A DNA stretch of 64,000 nucleotides. Origin: Moorena bouillonii PNG (GTDB lineage Bacteria; Cyanobacteriota; Cyanobacteriia; Cyanobacteriales; Coleofasciculaceae). The position numbers and the translations under genes are program-made. The stretch lies in the NCBI RefSeq assembly GCF_001942495.1, contig NZ_MKZS01000001.1:7521627-7585626 (forward strand), given 5' to 3'. The notes under the pieces were generated by a model. It did no database searches, was not told the DNA's origin, and saw only the letters and a list, made by a program, of their open reading frames with translations. Every line of letters begins with the position of its first letter. Position 1 is the first letter of the stretch. Positions 27,670-36,930 of this stretch are shown one piece after another.

Positions 27670-28866
27670 ATGAGCCGTGCTGACAAAGTTATTCTAGCAT
27701 ATTCCGGTGGCGTAGATACGTCGGTTTGTATCCCTTATCTCAAAGAAGAATGGGGAGTCAAGGAGGTGATCACCCTAGCGGCAAATTTAGGTCAGGGAGA
27801 TGAACTAGAACCAATCAGACAAAAAGCCTTGGACGCTGGGGCAACAGAATCCTTGGTTGCTGATGCGACCTACACCTTTGTCAAGGACTATGCGTTTCCA
27901 GCTATTCAGGCTAATGCTCTTTATGAAAGTAGCTATCCCCTCTCTACTGCTCTGGCTCGTCCGCTGATTGCTAAATTATTGGTGGAGACTGCTGAAAAAT
28001 ATGGTGCAGATGCGGTAGCTCATGGTTGTACCGGTAAGGGCAATGACCAAGTGCGTTTTGATGTGTCGATTATCGCCCTTAACCCCAACTTGAAAATATT
28101 GGCACCAGCTAGGGAGTGGGGTTTCTCTCGTGAAGATGCGATCGCATATGGTGAGCGCTTTGGTATTCCCTCACCAGTGAAAAAGTCTTCCCCCTACAGC
28201 ATTGACCGTAACCTGCTAGGGCGGAGTATTGCAGCGGGGGTGCTTGAAGATCCGATGGTAGAACCACCAGAGGAAGTTTATGCCATGACAAAAGCGATCG
28301 CAAATACACCAAACGAGCCAGAGTATATTGAAATCGGCTTTGAGGGGGGTGTTCCCACTATACTTAACGGTAATCTCCTTGATCCGGTTACTTTGATTAG
28401 TCAACTCAACGAGTTAGCTGGCAATCACGGTGTGGGACGGATTGACATGATTGAGAACCGGGTAGTTGGTATCAAAAGCCGAGAAATTTACGAAACACCA
28501 GCCCTATCGGTGTTGCTCCAAGCTCATCGTGACTTGGAAAGTCTGACCTTGACTGCTGATGTTACCCAGTACAAGCGAGGGATTGAAGACACCTACAGTC
28601 AAATGGTCTACAAAGGCTTGTGGTACAGTCCCCTTAAGGATGCTTTGGATGCTTTCATTCAAAAAACCCAGGAGCGGGTATCCGGTACAGTTAAGGTTAA
28701 ACTTTTCAAGGGTAATGCCATAATTGTAGGACGTCAGTCAGAGAATTCTCTCTACACTCTGGAACTGGCTACCTACACCTCAGAAGACCAGTTTGACCAC
28801 AAGGCTGCTGAGGGTTTCATCTACTTGTGGGGATTACCAACTCGGGTGTGGTCAGCAAAAACCTAG
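27670..28866 (+). CDS. argG: Argininosuccinate synthase
   Basis: 398 residues, full length. Joins citrulline and aspartate with ATP in arginine synthesis. The PP-loop '[15 protein letters not shown]' is at residues 10-24; further signatures are '[18 protein letters not shown]', '[19 protein letters not shown]' and '[12 protein letters not shown]'. An ATG with an upstream AGGGT is the start. A hairpin containing a dispersed repeat follows the stop codon. Confidence 0.97.
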   Translation: MSRADKVILAYSGGVDTSVCIPYLKEEWGVKEVITLAANLGQGDELEPIRQKALDAGATESLVADATYTFVKDYAFPAIQANALYESSYPLSTALARPLIAKLLVETAEKYGADAVAHGCTGKGNDQVRFDVSIIALNPNLKILAPAREWGFSREDAIAYGERFGIPSPVKKSSPYSIDRNLLGRSIAAGVLEDPMVEPPEEVYAMTKAIANTPNEPEYIEIGFEGGVPTILNGNLLDPVTLISQLNELAGNHGVGRIDMIENRVVGIKSREIYETPALSVLLQAHRDLESLTLTADVTQYKRGIEDTYSQMVYKGLWYSPLKDALDAFIQKTQERVSGTVKVKLFKGNAIIVGRQSENSLYTLELATYTSEDQFDHKAAEGFIYLWGLPTRVWSAKT

Positions 28867-28886
28867 AAGATAAGAGCGAGGGTTAG

Positions 28887-28942
28887 CCACCCCAGCGTTC
28901 GCGCAGCGTAGCCATAGGCTATGGGATTGATCGCTGGGGTGG
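28887..28942. repeat. Hairpin with a dispersed repeat in its loop, after argG
   Basis: CCACCCCAGCG (28887-28897) pairs exactly with 28932-28942. The loop is a copy of the GTTCGCGCAGCGTAGCC repeat with its CATAGGCTATGGG tail. The hairpin could end argG transcription, although there is no T run. Confidence 0.8.
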
Positions 28943-29009
28943 TTGTGGAGCGACCCGGGATTTATCCCGATGCTCGTTATATCATATAAACAAGGAGGTG
29001 AGAAACATA

Positions 29010-30290
29010 ATGTACGGATGTCAACAGCATTTGATAAGAAGGGACGCTGATACCAAGGCTATATTAGAATTCATTTGCTCCGAAGCTAATAAACTAACTA
29101 ATTGTGCAACATACTACTGCCGTCAAATACTATTTAAAACTGGAAAATACGTAAAAAAATACGAGTTAGACAAATTACTTAAAAGCAATGTTCATTTTAG
29201 GGCGATGCGTTCAGCCTGTGCTCAGCAGACATTGCATGGAGTAATAGAATCCTTTAAGTCCTATAGAGCGCTATCAAAGCTATACAGGTCTGGGCAATTA
29301 AAATATCAACCCAGGGTGCCCAAGTATAGAAAAAAGGGCGGGCTGGCAGTAGTAACTTATCCAGCTAGATGGGTTAAACTGGTTGACAACCAACTTAAAT
29401 TCCCTTTAGGAAAGCAAGTAAAGGCTTGGTTTGGAATCGATCACTTCCTTTTACCAATGCCGTCTAACCTGGAGTTTAAATCAATAAAAGAATTCCGTTT
29501 TGTTCCTCGCAATGGTTGTTTTTACTTGGAGTTCGTCTATAAACAATCTGATCTCCCCCCAATAAATCATAGCCCTCATGCTATAGGGATAGATCCAGGG
29601 TTAAATAATTGGCTGACTTGCGTCTCTACTACTGGAAAGTCTTTCATTGTTGACGGGCGAAAGATAAAGTCTCAAAACCAGTGGTATAACAAACAGGTAG
29701 CAAAAATCAAGAAAGACAAGCCTCAAGATTATTGGGATGAGAGGTTGGCTTCTATCACTGAAAGACGAAACCGTCAAATGCGCGACAACATCAACAAAGC
29801 GGCAAGATTGGTTATCAATTGGTGCTTAATAAATCAAGTTTGTACTGTCATATTTGGGTGGAACCAGCGTAACAAAGACAAGATTAATATCGGCAAAAAG
29901 AATAATCAGGAGTTTGTTCAGATTCCCACGGCAAGGCTTAAAAATCGTATTCAACAATTATGCGATCAACATGGTATTAATTTTATAGAAACAGAGGAAA
30001 GTTATACAAGTAAAGCAAGTTTCCTAGACAATGATTTTCTACCTACATTTGGTGAGAAACCCGGAGGGTGGAAAGCAGCGGGGAAGCGCGTTAGGCGTGG
30101 CTTGTATCAGTCAGCTAGAAAACAATTAATTAACTCCGATTGTAATGGCGCGGCCAATATTTTGAGAAAGGTAGCGACACAGCTAGACCTCAGTCTGGCT
30201 AAGGTCGGTAGGGCAGCTTTGAACCTGCCACAACGGTATAAGTTGGACTATTGGGTAGGTCAGAGGGATTACTCCCTCTTCGCCCCCTAA
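29010..30290 (+). CDS. tnpB: TnpB-like RNA-guided endonuclease (zinc-finger-less subgroup)
   Basis: About 426 residues from the ATG at 29010, which follows an AAGGAGGTGA ribosome site; a GTG at 28998 overlaps that site and is unlikely. The RuvC residues are visible: Asp in 'HAIGIDPGLNNWLTCVS', Glu in 'INFIETEESYTSKASFLD' and Asp in 'LINSDCNGAANILRK'. The CxxC...CxxC zinc finger of classical TnpB is absent and replaced by 'DFLPTFGEKPGGWKAAGKRV', as in a known subgroup. The last codons (after 'KLDYW') come from intron sequence; before insertion the frame probably ended 'KLDYWFQPAL'. The catalytic core is intact, but the guide-RNA region is split by the intron. Confidence 0.88.
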   Translation: MYGCQQHLIRRDADTKAILEFICSEANKLTNCATYYCRQILFKTGKYVKKYELDKLLKSNVHFRAMRSACAQQTLHGVIESFKSYRALSKLYRSGQLKYQPRVPKYRKKGGLAVVTYPARWVKLVDNQLKFPLGKQVKAWFGIDHFLLPMPSNLEFKSIKEFRFVPRNGCFYLEFVYKQSDLPPINHSPHAIGIDPGLNNWLTCVSTTGKSFIVDGRKIKSQNQWYNKQVAKIKKDKPQDYWDERLASITERRNRQMRDNINKAARLVINWCLINQVCTVIFGWNQRNKDKINIGKKNNQEFVQIPTARLKNRIQQLCDQHGINFIETEESYTSKASFLDNDFLPTFGEKPGGWKAAGKRVRRGLYQSARKQLINSDCNGAANILRKVATQLDLSLAKVGRAALNLPQRYKLDYWVGQRDYSLFAP

Positions 30291-32859
30291 GCACCGTGCG
30301 AACAAGTCTCCAAGTACACGGCGCAACCAACTCCGAAACGACACGTTATTTTGTGCAACTCTTTTCCTTATTACCCGGTTTTGTACCTTTTGGTTTTTGT
30401 ATCCGGTTTTTAGGAGGGGTTTTTATCCCTTCATACAGTCTTGTCTGTATGAAGGGTTTAGTTGCCCCCAAGGCATGGATGGTTCGATGGCATTCCTCAT
30501 GGACGTATACTAGATTGTTGTATTTGTCTTGTCCCCCATGTTCCTTAGGAACAATGTGGTGTAGATGTACCCTATCGTAGTCCCCTAGTTGTTGTCCACA
30601 ATATGGACATTTGTATTTTTGCCTTAGGGCTATTTTGTTCCTGCCTTTTGGCAGTCTACCTTCAGCCGTTTTCTTACTTTGCCTTTCTTTCCTCTTTCTC
30701 CAGTATTCTTGTAGATTTGGATTGTCTGGCGAGTAATCATAGGTGACTAATGTGTGTCTAGTTATCTTCGTCCATGGTGCTTTATCCAGGTATTGTTCTT
30801 TACTTCCAAAGACCTGTTTGTCTTCTCTTCCGGGACAGAAACATCCGAAGTGTTTTTCTTTTATCCACTTCCAGTCTTTTTTTGGGGATCTCCTCTTGCA
30901 CCATCTTACTAGCTTCCATGAGATGTAATCATTTAGTTTATTAAATGTTTCCTTCGCTACTACTCCGTTATGGTAGTTTGTCCAACCTCTTATGATTGGT
31001 TGTAACTTCCAGATGAGCTGCTGAACGGATGCTCCTTTTAGCTTAGCGAATTCCCATTTTATCTTCTTCTTGATTCTCTTTAAGCTTTTATTTGATGGTT
31101 TTATTAGAGTTATATACCCCTTTTTCCTAGTTGTGGTTTTATACTTCCGAAAATTCCACCCTAAAAAGTCAAAACCTTCCAATAGGTGAGTTATTTTGGT
31201 TTTTTGTTCTGATAGATTTAGTCCTTTCTTGGCTAACCATTTTTCGGTGATTACCTTGGCGTTCGTGGCATCTTCTTCTGATTCTGTTAAAATCACAAAG
31301 TCATCCGCAAAGCGAACTAATGTTCTATTTGATTTATTCCTCCAAGAGTCCTCACCCTTTTTAGTTTTTTCTTTTCTGTAGGTTATTCCCAGTTCTTTTT
31401 CCAATCCGTGTAGTGCTATGTTGGCCAGTAATGGGCTGATTATTCCCCCTTGTGGGGTACCCATTTCTGTTGGATGGAATGTGTTTTTGTTTACATATCC
31501 TGCCTTCAGCCATTCCTGGATTAGTCGTCTCGCTGGGAAATTGCCAATGGTTTCCATTAACGGTTGATGAGCTATGTTATCGAAGCATCCTTTTATGTCA
31601 GCTTCCACCACCCACCATTTTTTGTTTCTTTCTCCGTTGATGTTGAGGAATATTCTCTGGCGGGCGTCATGAGTACCTCTTCCTGGTCTAAAACCGTATG
31701 ATGTGGCTTCAAACTGAGCTTCCCATGCTGGTTCCAAAGCGTTTTTGGTTATGGCTTGTATACATCGGTCTGTAATACTGGGTATTCCCAGTGGCCTCTG
31801 CTTGCCATTTGATTTTGGTATGTAGATGCGTTTAGTTGGCTTTGGCTTCCATTTTTTGAGATTTGACAAGGTTTCCACCATTTTTCCTCTTTCTTGAGGT
31901 TCTAGTGCTTTTTCCTTGTCTACTCCCGCCGTTCTTTTCCCTTTGTTGTCCTGGGTTGCTTTACGAACTGATACCTGGATGTTCGAGTAACTCCTGAGCA
32001 TTAATCTCTGGAGTTTGTTTACCTTCTTCCAGTTTCCTTGACGTGTTGCCTTGAAAATTCTTTGTCTTAGCTTTCTTACCTGTCTGTAGGCTTCTTTCCA
32101 ATTAATGGAGTGCCATGCAGTGGCGTGTTCAGTTACGATACCCACCTCTTTTGAGGTCGGTTCTATCTTTTCCATGTACACTTTAAAGTTAACTAACCTA
32201 AGTTTCCTCTTGGCTCGGAATCAGCTCTGAAATTCAGCGCTCTTTCGAGCGAGGGGTTTCCCTCTATCCGACCGGTTATTTATTCCCGTTTCCTTTCGGT
32301 ATGTCGGCCTTTGCTTGGTTCAGACTTCTACCGGACTGAGAGTTATACCTCCTCTTACGATTTGGCTACCTTTTTTCCATTTGACTGGGTCAATTGGGTC
32401 AAGGACTCAATCTCGGCTTACCCGGTTACGCTCATAGAAGTTACGAATCTCAAGTTGCCGTCTATACACCGAGTCCATTTGAAGGTTCAGATTGTCTAAA
32501 AGAGGATAGACTAACCTCGGAGCTCATATCTCCATCATCGAATTTATCAGAGATATCGATCTTTACGGTGCCTTTAACCAACGGTTCCTGTTGTCAACTT
32601 TTCGATTCTTTCCCTGTTCGGTTATTACCTATCCGATGGTTCGGTAATTTCCTACTTTCTCTCTAGCTCTGAGACCCATAACTTCGGGATATCTCTAGAT
32701 TTTGTTCTCCTGAGATTCCATCGTTCCTGTGCCCCTTCGAGTGGGAACCAGTCCTGAACCCTGGACTGTGGAAAGCTCTTACCCTTTCCACTTCCTATGA
32801 GCGCCTTTCATCGGTCGCCCCTCTGAAAAGATCATATCGAACAAGAAGCGAAAAGGCAC
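30254..32859 (-). mobile_element. Group II intron with maturase
   Basis: On the minus strand the 5' end is GTGCC at 32859. Domains I-III occupy 32859-32182, the maturase frame lies in domain IV, and the 3' end near 30254 carries domain V-like GCCGTGTACTTGGAGACTTG followed by TTCGCACGG, then a domain VI hairpin (GAGGGAGTAATCCCTC) with the branch-type 'TGACCTACCC' end. The 3' boundary is ambiguous by about 2 bases. It is inserted antisense to the tnpB it occupies, so it can splice only from a minus-strand transcript. Confidence 0.85.
30346..32181 (-). CDS. ltrA: Group II intron reverse transcriptase/maturase with HNH endonuclease
   Basis: 611 residues. Domains in order: N-terminal RT0 region (about 20-90), reverse transcriptase fingers/palm ('KRIYIPKSNGKQRPLGIPSI', 'GFRPGRGTHDA', 'GTPQGGIISPLLANI', catalytic 'LVRFADDFVIL'), maturase domain X (about 380-470, 'PIIRGWTNYHNGVV') and a C-terminal HNH nuclease ('CPYCGQQLGDYDRVHLHHIV', 'HEECHRTIHALG'). 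It promotes splicing and target-primed retrotransposition of its intron. All domains look intact, so the intron may be active. The stop is close to the intron 3' end, as expected for a frame in domain IV. Confidence 0.95.
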   Translation of the reverse strand: MYMEKIEPTSKEVGIVTEHATAWHSINWKEAYRQVRKLRQRIFKATRQGNWKKVNKLQRLMLRSYSNIQVSVRKATQDNKGKRTAGVDKEKALEPQERGKMVETLSNLKKWKPKPTKRIYIPKSNGKQRPLGIPSITDRCIQAITKNALEPAWEAQFEATSYGFRPGRGTHDARQRIFLNINGERNKKWWVVEADIKGCFDNIAHQPLMETIGNFPARRLIQEWLKAGYVNKNTFHPTEMGTPQGGIISPLLANIALHGLEKELGITYRKEKTKKGEDSWRNKSNRTLVRFADDFVILTESEEDATNAKVITEKWLAKKGLNLSEQKTKITHLLEGFDFLGWNFRKYKTTTRKKGYITLIKPSNKSLKRIKKKIKWEFAKLKGASVQQLIWKLQPIIRGWTNYHNGVVAKETFNKLNDYISWKLVRWCKRRSPKKDWKWIKEKHFGCFCPGREDKQVFGSKEQYLDKAPWTKITRHTLVTYDYSPDNPNLQEYWRKRKERQSKKTAEGRLPKGRNKIALRQKYKCPYCGQQLGDYDRVHLHHIVPKEHGGQDKYNNLVYVHEECHRTIHALGATKPFIQTRLYEGIKTPPKNRIQKPKGTKPGNKEKSCTK

Positions 32860-32923
32860 GGTTTCAACCTGCCTTGTAGCAACATTGTAGAATCCCCCGT
32901 GTTTCAACCGGGGGAGATGTCAA

Positions 32924-33127
32924 ACCTGCTCCCTCATGTCCTAGAATGGCTGGAAATAGTCCTTCTGGATCTGCGCCAGACAGGGTATACGCATCGGTAT
33001 GGCATACTCCGGTTGCTTTAATTTCCACCATCACCTCACCCGCCTTAGGTTCCGCTACCTGAACCGTTTCAATGGATAACGGTTTGCCTGCTTCAAAAGC
33101 TACTGCGGCTTTGACCTCCACAATCAA
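32924..33127 (-). pseudogene. N-terminal fragment of class III alcohol dehydrogenase / S-(hydroxymethyl)glutathione dehydrogenase
   Basis: The first 68 codons of a zinc-dependent medium-chain dehydrogenase: '[20 protein letters not shown]', the first catalytic zinc ligand in '[17 protein letters not shown]' and the second in 'ILGHEGAG'. The frame then runs into the right end of the TnpB element and stops. The rest of the gene is not found beyond the element's left end (argG is there) or elsewhere in the window, so this is a truncated remnant rather than a simple split gene. The likely start is TTG 33127 or GTG 33121. Confidence 0.88.
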
Positions 33128-33231
33128 CTCCTACTTGGTCTTATCAACTGACCTATTCTATTGAACTATTCTGGCTTTGGATAGCAAACAAAAGACCAGG
33201 TACATAGCATTTTTACCTGATCCGAAGTTTC

Positions 33232-33290
33232 CGATTCCCGATTCCCGATTCCCGATTCCCAATTCCCGATTCCCGATTCCCGATTCCCTT
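33232..33290. repeat. Heptamer tandem repeat GATTCCC
   Basis: About eight copies of CGATTCC-type heptamers, one varied to AATTCCC, between the dehydrogenase fragment and the SWIM gene. Same family as 640-786, in reverse orientation. Confidence 0.95.
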
Positions 33291-33328
33291 CTTAAGAATT
33301 TAAACAATACTTCAACACCCTAAAAACT

Positions 33329-34969
33329 ATGGAATTTAACTACGCCTATAAAAATAGTACAGCAGTTAGCGATCGCGGCAGCAGCACCCAAATGTCCTTC
33401 TCCCCAGACACCAAGCGTCCTCCCACCTACTTCATTGGTGAATTAGGGAAAAATGTAGCCTTTCGAGAAGCCATCAGCGCCCTACATGACGTAGTAGTTT
33501 CCGATTTACGCTTCAAACCCAAAGACAGAACTGAGTATAAACAATGGCGTGCTAACCAAGACCAACAAGACTGGCAAATCATAGCTGCACAACGCCAAGA
33601 CCTCGCCAATAAAATTCAACCCTTACAAGCAGAACTAACTCAATTAAATCAGAACCGATATCAACGATTATCCACCTTTTATAAAGCCAGACAGCAGTAC
33701 TACAATTACCTCTATGAGAAAGACCGTGATGCCTGGTTTGTCCTCGACCCAGTAATTACCGTTCATCCCGATGAAGTCTTCTTTGAATGTTTCAGCCAAG
33801 ATGAATCCAGTTATGGCCGACTAGGAGCCAGCTACGAAGTATTTAAAACTATCAACGAATTCGCCTGCGGTACAACAAACATAGACTACTCCGCCGCCCT
33901 GTACAACGAATTTAAAAAAATCCGCAGTTACAAGACAACCCAATTTGAAATTGACCCCTCCGGTTTTGAAGTAAAAACCACCCATGAAGCAGCATTTAAA
34001 GAAGTCAAAATTGACCTACCAGACAGTTGGGTAAGAGGATTTCTACAAGTCAGTTCCGCCATGGCCTTACCAGCCACCACCTTTGACTTGCAGCCCATGG
34101 ATATTCACAATATCTGTTTTGTCTTGCGTCGCCACAAAGAAAAAACTGGCCCACGGGGAATGCGTTACCATCTCAAACCAGGAGAACCCGTGCGAATAGT
34201 ATTTGAGCCTTGGAACATCGAAGTAGTCTGTTCGCGATCGCCCTATCAAGGTTCATCAGAACAGGTCATCCGAGTTTGGGGACGCCGCCGCCTCCACATC
34301 CTAGAACGTCTTATCCCCATTGCCAACAAATTTACCATTCACCTACTCGGAACCGGTATGCCATCCTTTTATGTAGCTGACCTAGGGGATATGTCCTTTA
34401 CCCTCGGCTTATCAGGATGGACAGCTAACGATTGGTCTCAAGCTGGGAACTTTGACTTAATGGCACCCCGTGCAGATGTAGACCAGTGGACTCAACAACT
34501 CATTTTTGACGCACTCAGAGAAAACTGGGTAGAAAGTCCCCACAGTCTTGCCCAGCGCTTAGACTTAAGTCCTACTGCTGTCCTAGGTGCCTTAGGAGCT
34601 TACACCCAAGCCGGACGAGCCATTTACGACTTAAACAAGCAAGTATATCGAGTCCGGGAACTCTCCCGAGAGCCCTTACCCATGGAACGGTTACGGTTTG
34701 CCAATCAGCGAGAAGAAACAGCAACCCGCTTCTTAAATAACAATGCCGTACAAGTAACCTCAGTAAACGACACTCAAGGTACACTCCAGCTACAGGGAAA
34801 TGTCAGAGATAAAAGCAAAACCTATAATCCCGCTTTGACAATTGATCCTGATGAACGTATAATAGGGGCAGAGTGTACCTGTAATTGGTATCAGCAAAAT
34901 AAGCTGTACAAAGGTCCTTGTGAACACATTCTGGCGTTGCGGATGCAGCACGCTCGTCAGTATCAATAA
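33329..34969 (+). CDS. SWIM zinc-finger domain protein
   Basis: 546 residues. The SWIM zinc finger lies at the extreme C-terminus: CxC in 'AECTCNWYQQ' followed by CxH in 'KGPCEHILALRMQ'. The remaining 500 residues are a large globular region with a coiled-coil stretch at about 75-115 ('QRQDLANKIQPLQAELTQLN') and a winged-helix-like segment near 385-430 ('LIFDALRENWVESPHSLAQR'). SWIM domains bind DNA or protein; bacterial proteins of this build often accompany MoxR/VWA genes, but none is adjacent here. The role is unknown. Confidence 0.8.
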   Translation: MEFNYAYKNSTAVSDRGSSTQMSFSPDTKRPPTYFIGELGKNVAFREAISALHDVVVSDLRFKPKDRTEYKQWRANQDQQDWQIIAAQRQDLANKIQPLQAELTQLNQNRYQRLSTFYKARQQYYNYLYEKDRDAWFVLDPVITVHPDEVFFECFSQDESSYGRLGASYEVFKTINEFACGTTNIDYSAALYNEFKKIRSYKTTQFEIDPSGFEVKTTHEAAFKEVKIDLPDSWVRGFLQVSSAMALPATTFDLQPMDIHNICFVLRRHKEKTGPRGMRYHLKPGEPVRIVFEPWNIEVVCSRSPYQGSSEQVIRVWGRRRLHILERLIPIANKFTIHLLGTGMPSFYVADLGDMSFTLGLSGWTANDWSQAGNFDLMAPRADVDQWTQQLIFDALRENWVESPHSLAQRLDLSPTAVLGALGAYTQAGRAIYDLNKQVYRVRELSREPLPMERLRFANQREETATRFLNNNAVQVTSVNDTQGTLQLQGNVRDKSKTYNPALTIDPDERIIGAECTCNWYQQNKLYKGPCEHILALRMQHARQYQ

Positions 34970-35433
34970 ATCACGTCCATTCCATCAGTTGGTAAACAGC
35001 CTTGCAATCTGGGCGGTGGATCGCCGTCCCTGCGATAAGTTCAACCACGCATCACTAGCCTGCTCGTGACTGTGCGGGCTATCGGGTGCTATCGCTATTA
35101 CGGTTTCGTTTTCCTAAAACTAATTAGCGATAGCACCCGAGCCCGCTTGAGTTGAGCAGTCTAGTCCGAGGGAGTTTACGAAGGGGTAACCAACGGAGTG
35201 GGCGTTATTTTTTGGCGTTGCTTAATCTGGGAATGGTTAACCAGAAAAGGTAATTTTTTCATATTTGAAATAATAAATAATAAGGGCATTGCTTGATGGA
35301 GCAATGCCGATACTTTTCCTCCATCTTGGATAGTGAGTTGAGTAATGGATAGTAAAATTCCCCTCTGTTTTACCTAACACTAATTAATCGAGGTGCCCAA
35401 CTAACCATAAAAAAACTATTAACAATTAACGAT
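34970..35433. other. Intergenic region with a large hairpin
   Basis: 464 bases without a gene between the convergent SWIM and tldD genes. Apart from the hairpin at 35074-35146, 35200-35400 is AT-rich with a short repeat 'GCATTGC...GCAATGC' near 35287-35310. Confidence 0.6.
35074..35146. repeat. Long inverted repeat with conserved-motif loop
   Basis: GCGGGCT (35074-35080) and CGGGTGCTATCGCT (35083-35096) pair with 35126-35146, leaving an AT bulge on the left arm only. The 29-base loop contains ATTACGGTTTCGTTTTCC, resembling the right flank of the hairpin elements in the first tnpB. Confidence 0.85.
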
Positions 35434-36930
35434 TTAGGATCCCCCAATCTGAATATTGCGCACCCGCACCGGCACACAAGAATGGGTCATTTGAGCAATT
35501 TGCATCGGTTCGCCTTTACCACACATATGGGTACCACACTGCTCCCGTTCCGAAGCCACTCCAATGGCATCAACACTATTCCAGAAATCAGTACTCATAG
35601 AATGATAGGTGACATCCTTCAGCATGCCCACTACTTTACCTTTCTCCACCTTCCAGAAAGCATCTCCACCAAACTGAAAATTACGTCGCTGCTGGTCAAT
35701 GGAGAAACTACCTCTACCATCAATTAAAATCCCTTCCTCAGTCTCAGCAATCATTTCTGATAGTGTGGCAGAGTGACTTCCTCCCTCTGCTCCCGGTTCC
35801 AACCCTAAATTAGGAATCCGCACCATTGGTACACTTGACCAACTATCGGCGTAAGCGCAACCGTTACTACTGGCATTACCTAGTCGATAAGCGGTTTCCC
35901 GGTCAGTGAGGTAGTCTACTAAAATGCCATCCTTGACAACATACCAATCTTGTGCTGGTACCCCCTCATCGTCATAACCTAAAGTACTACGTCCCCCCGA
36001 TTGAGTGCGATCGCATTTAAAATTCACCCAAGGAGCAGCATATTGTAACTTGCCCAATTTATCAGTAGTCGCAAAGCTAGTACCAGCAAAATTCGACTCA
36101 TAGCCGTACACCCGATCCAGTTCCGTAGGGTGTCCCACCGATTCATGAATTGTTAGGTGGAGATGACTAGGCTTGAGAATCAGAGTGCTGCGAATACCAG
36201 AAGGTCCTTTGGGAGCATGAACCTTCTCTATTGCTTCTTCTGCTAACCGTTCTACCTGATTCAAAAGGTCTGGAGCTTGAATATGCTCGTAACCGATATT
36301 TAAAGGTGGACGCTCATAGCTACGGCTTTGAGCATCCCCATTGGCAACTGCTGTACAACCCAGACCTGGATAGCTGCGGTATATAGTTTGTTCAATTAGG
36401 GAATCAACAGTAGACGCAAAAATCTTGTCTTCACGAGTAAAACGCAGGAAAGAGTAAGCCTTCTTAATTCCGCGATCGCTATAGCTAAGCAATTGATTAT
36501 TGATACGCAATAGTAAATCGGCTTTCTCAGTAATCGGTATAGTAAACGGATCAATTTCGATTGGAGTAATATAGCTATCGCGATAGGCTTCTACTGGGGC
36601 TAATCTTACCTGTGTTTGCTGAGAAAGGCGGCTACCTTTAGCAATTTCTACAGCTAAAGCCACCATTCGTTCCACTTGCTCTGGAGTTTTATAGGGACTA
36701 GCCGCAAAGCCCCAAGCGCCCTTTAGTAAAACTCTTACCCCAAAGCCAGAACTAACATTATCACAGAGTTGGCTAAGGGAGCGATCGCGTGCGGTTAAGT
36801 TTTGATTACGGTAAGTACAAATACGGATATCTCCATATTCACACCCAGCTTTACGAATTAAATCAATCCCTAGTGTCGCCAAGTTTCTCCCCAAGTCAGT
36901 AGTCGTAATTGGTGATAAGGCTTGTATCAT
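35434..36930 (-). CDS. tldD: TldD-type metalloprotease
   Basis: 498 residues. PmbA/TldD fold with the metal-binding HExxxH in 'HLTIHESVGHPTELDRVYGY', 'GTSFATTDKLGKL', and the conserved C-terminus 'GTHMCGKGEPMQIAQMTHSC'. In E. coli TldD and TldE form a heterodimeric protease that degrades unfolded peptides and matures some modified peptides (microcin B17). Here the TldE partner is not adjacent. No peptide cluster is visible next to it. The ATG at 36930 gives the usual N-terminus. Confidence 0.92.
   Translation of the reverse strand: MIQALSPITTTDLGRNLATLGIDLIRKAGCEYGDIRICTYRNQNLTARDRSLSQLCDNVSSGFGVRVLLKGAWGFAASPYKTPEQVERMVALAVEIAKGSRLSQQTQVRLAPVEAYRDSYITPIEIDPFTIPITEKADLLLRINNQLLSYSDRGIKKAYSFLRFTREDKIFASTVDSLIEQTIYRSYPGLGCTAVANGDAQSRSYERPPLNIGYEHIQAPDLLNQVERLAEEAIEKVHAPKGPSGIRSTLILKPSHLHLTIHESVGHPTELDRVYGYESNFAGTSFATTDKLGKLQYAAPWVNFKCDRTQSGGRSTLGYDDEGVPAQDWYVVKDGILVDYLTDRETAYRLGNASSNGCAYADSWSSVPMVRIPNLGLEPGAEGGSHSATLSEMIAETEEGILIDGRGSFSIDQQRRNFQFGGDAFWKVEKGKVVGMLKDVTYHSMSTDFWNSVDAIGVASEREQCGTHMCGKGEPMQIAQMTHSCVPVRVRNIQIGGS

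Larger units (their letters stand above)
28949..32924 (+). mobile_element. Second IS200/IS605-type TnpB element, with an internal group II intron
   Basis: A TnpB-only element. The left end is not precisely defined (about 28949). The right end is the hairpin GAATCCCCCG...CCGGGGGAG followed by ATGTCAA near 32888-32924, the same architecture as the first element. A group II intron on the opposite strand separates the tnpB 3' end from the right end. The element sits in an alcohol dehydrogenase gene, whose remaining 68 codons abut the right end. Confidence 0.8.

Noticed and set aside
30743..31640. Several 60-codon open frames on the + strand
   Set aside because: They are shadows of the group II intron maturase on the minus strand.
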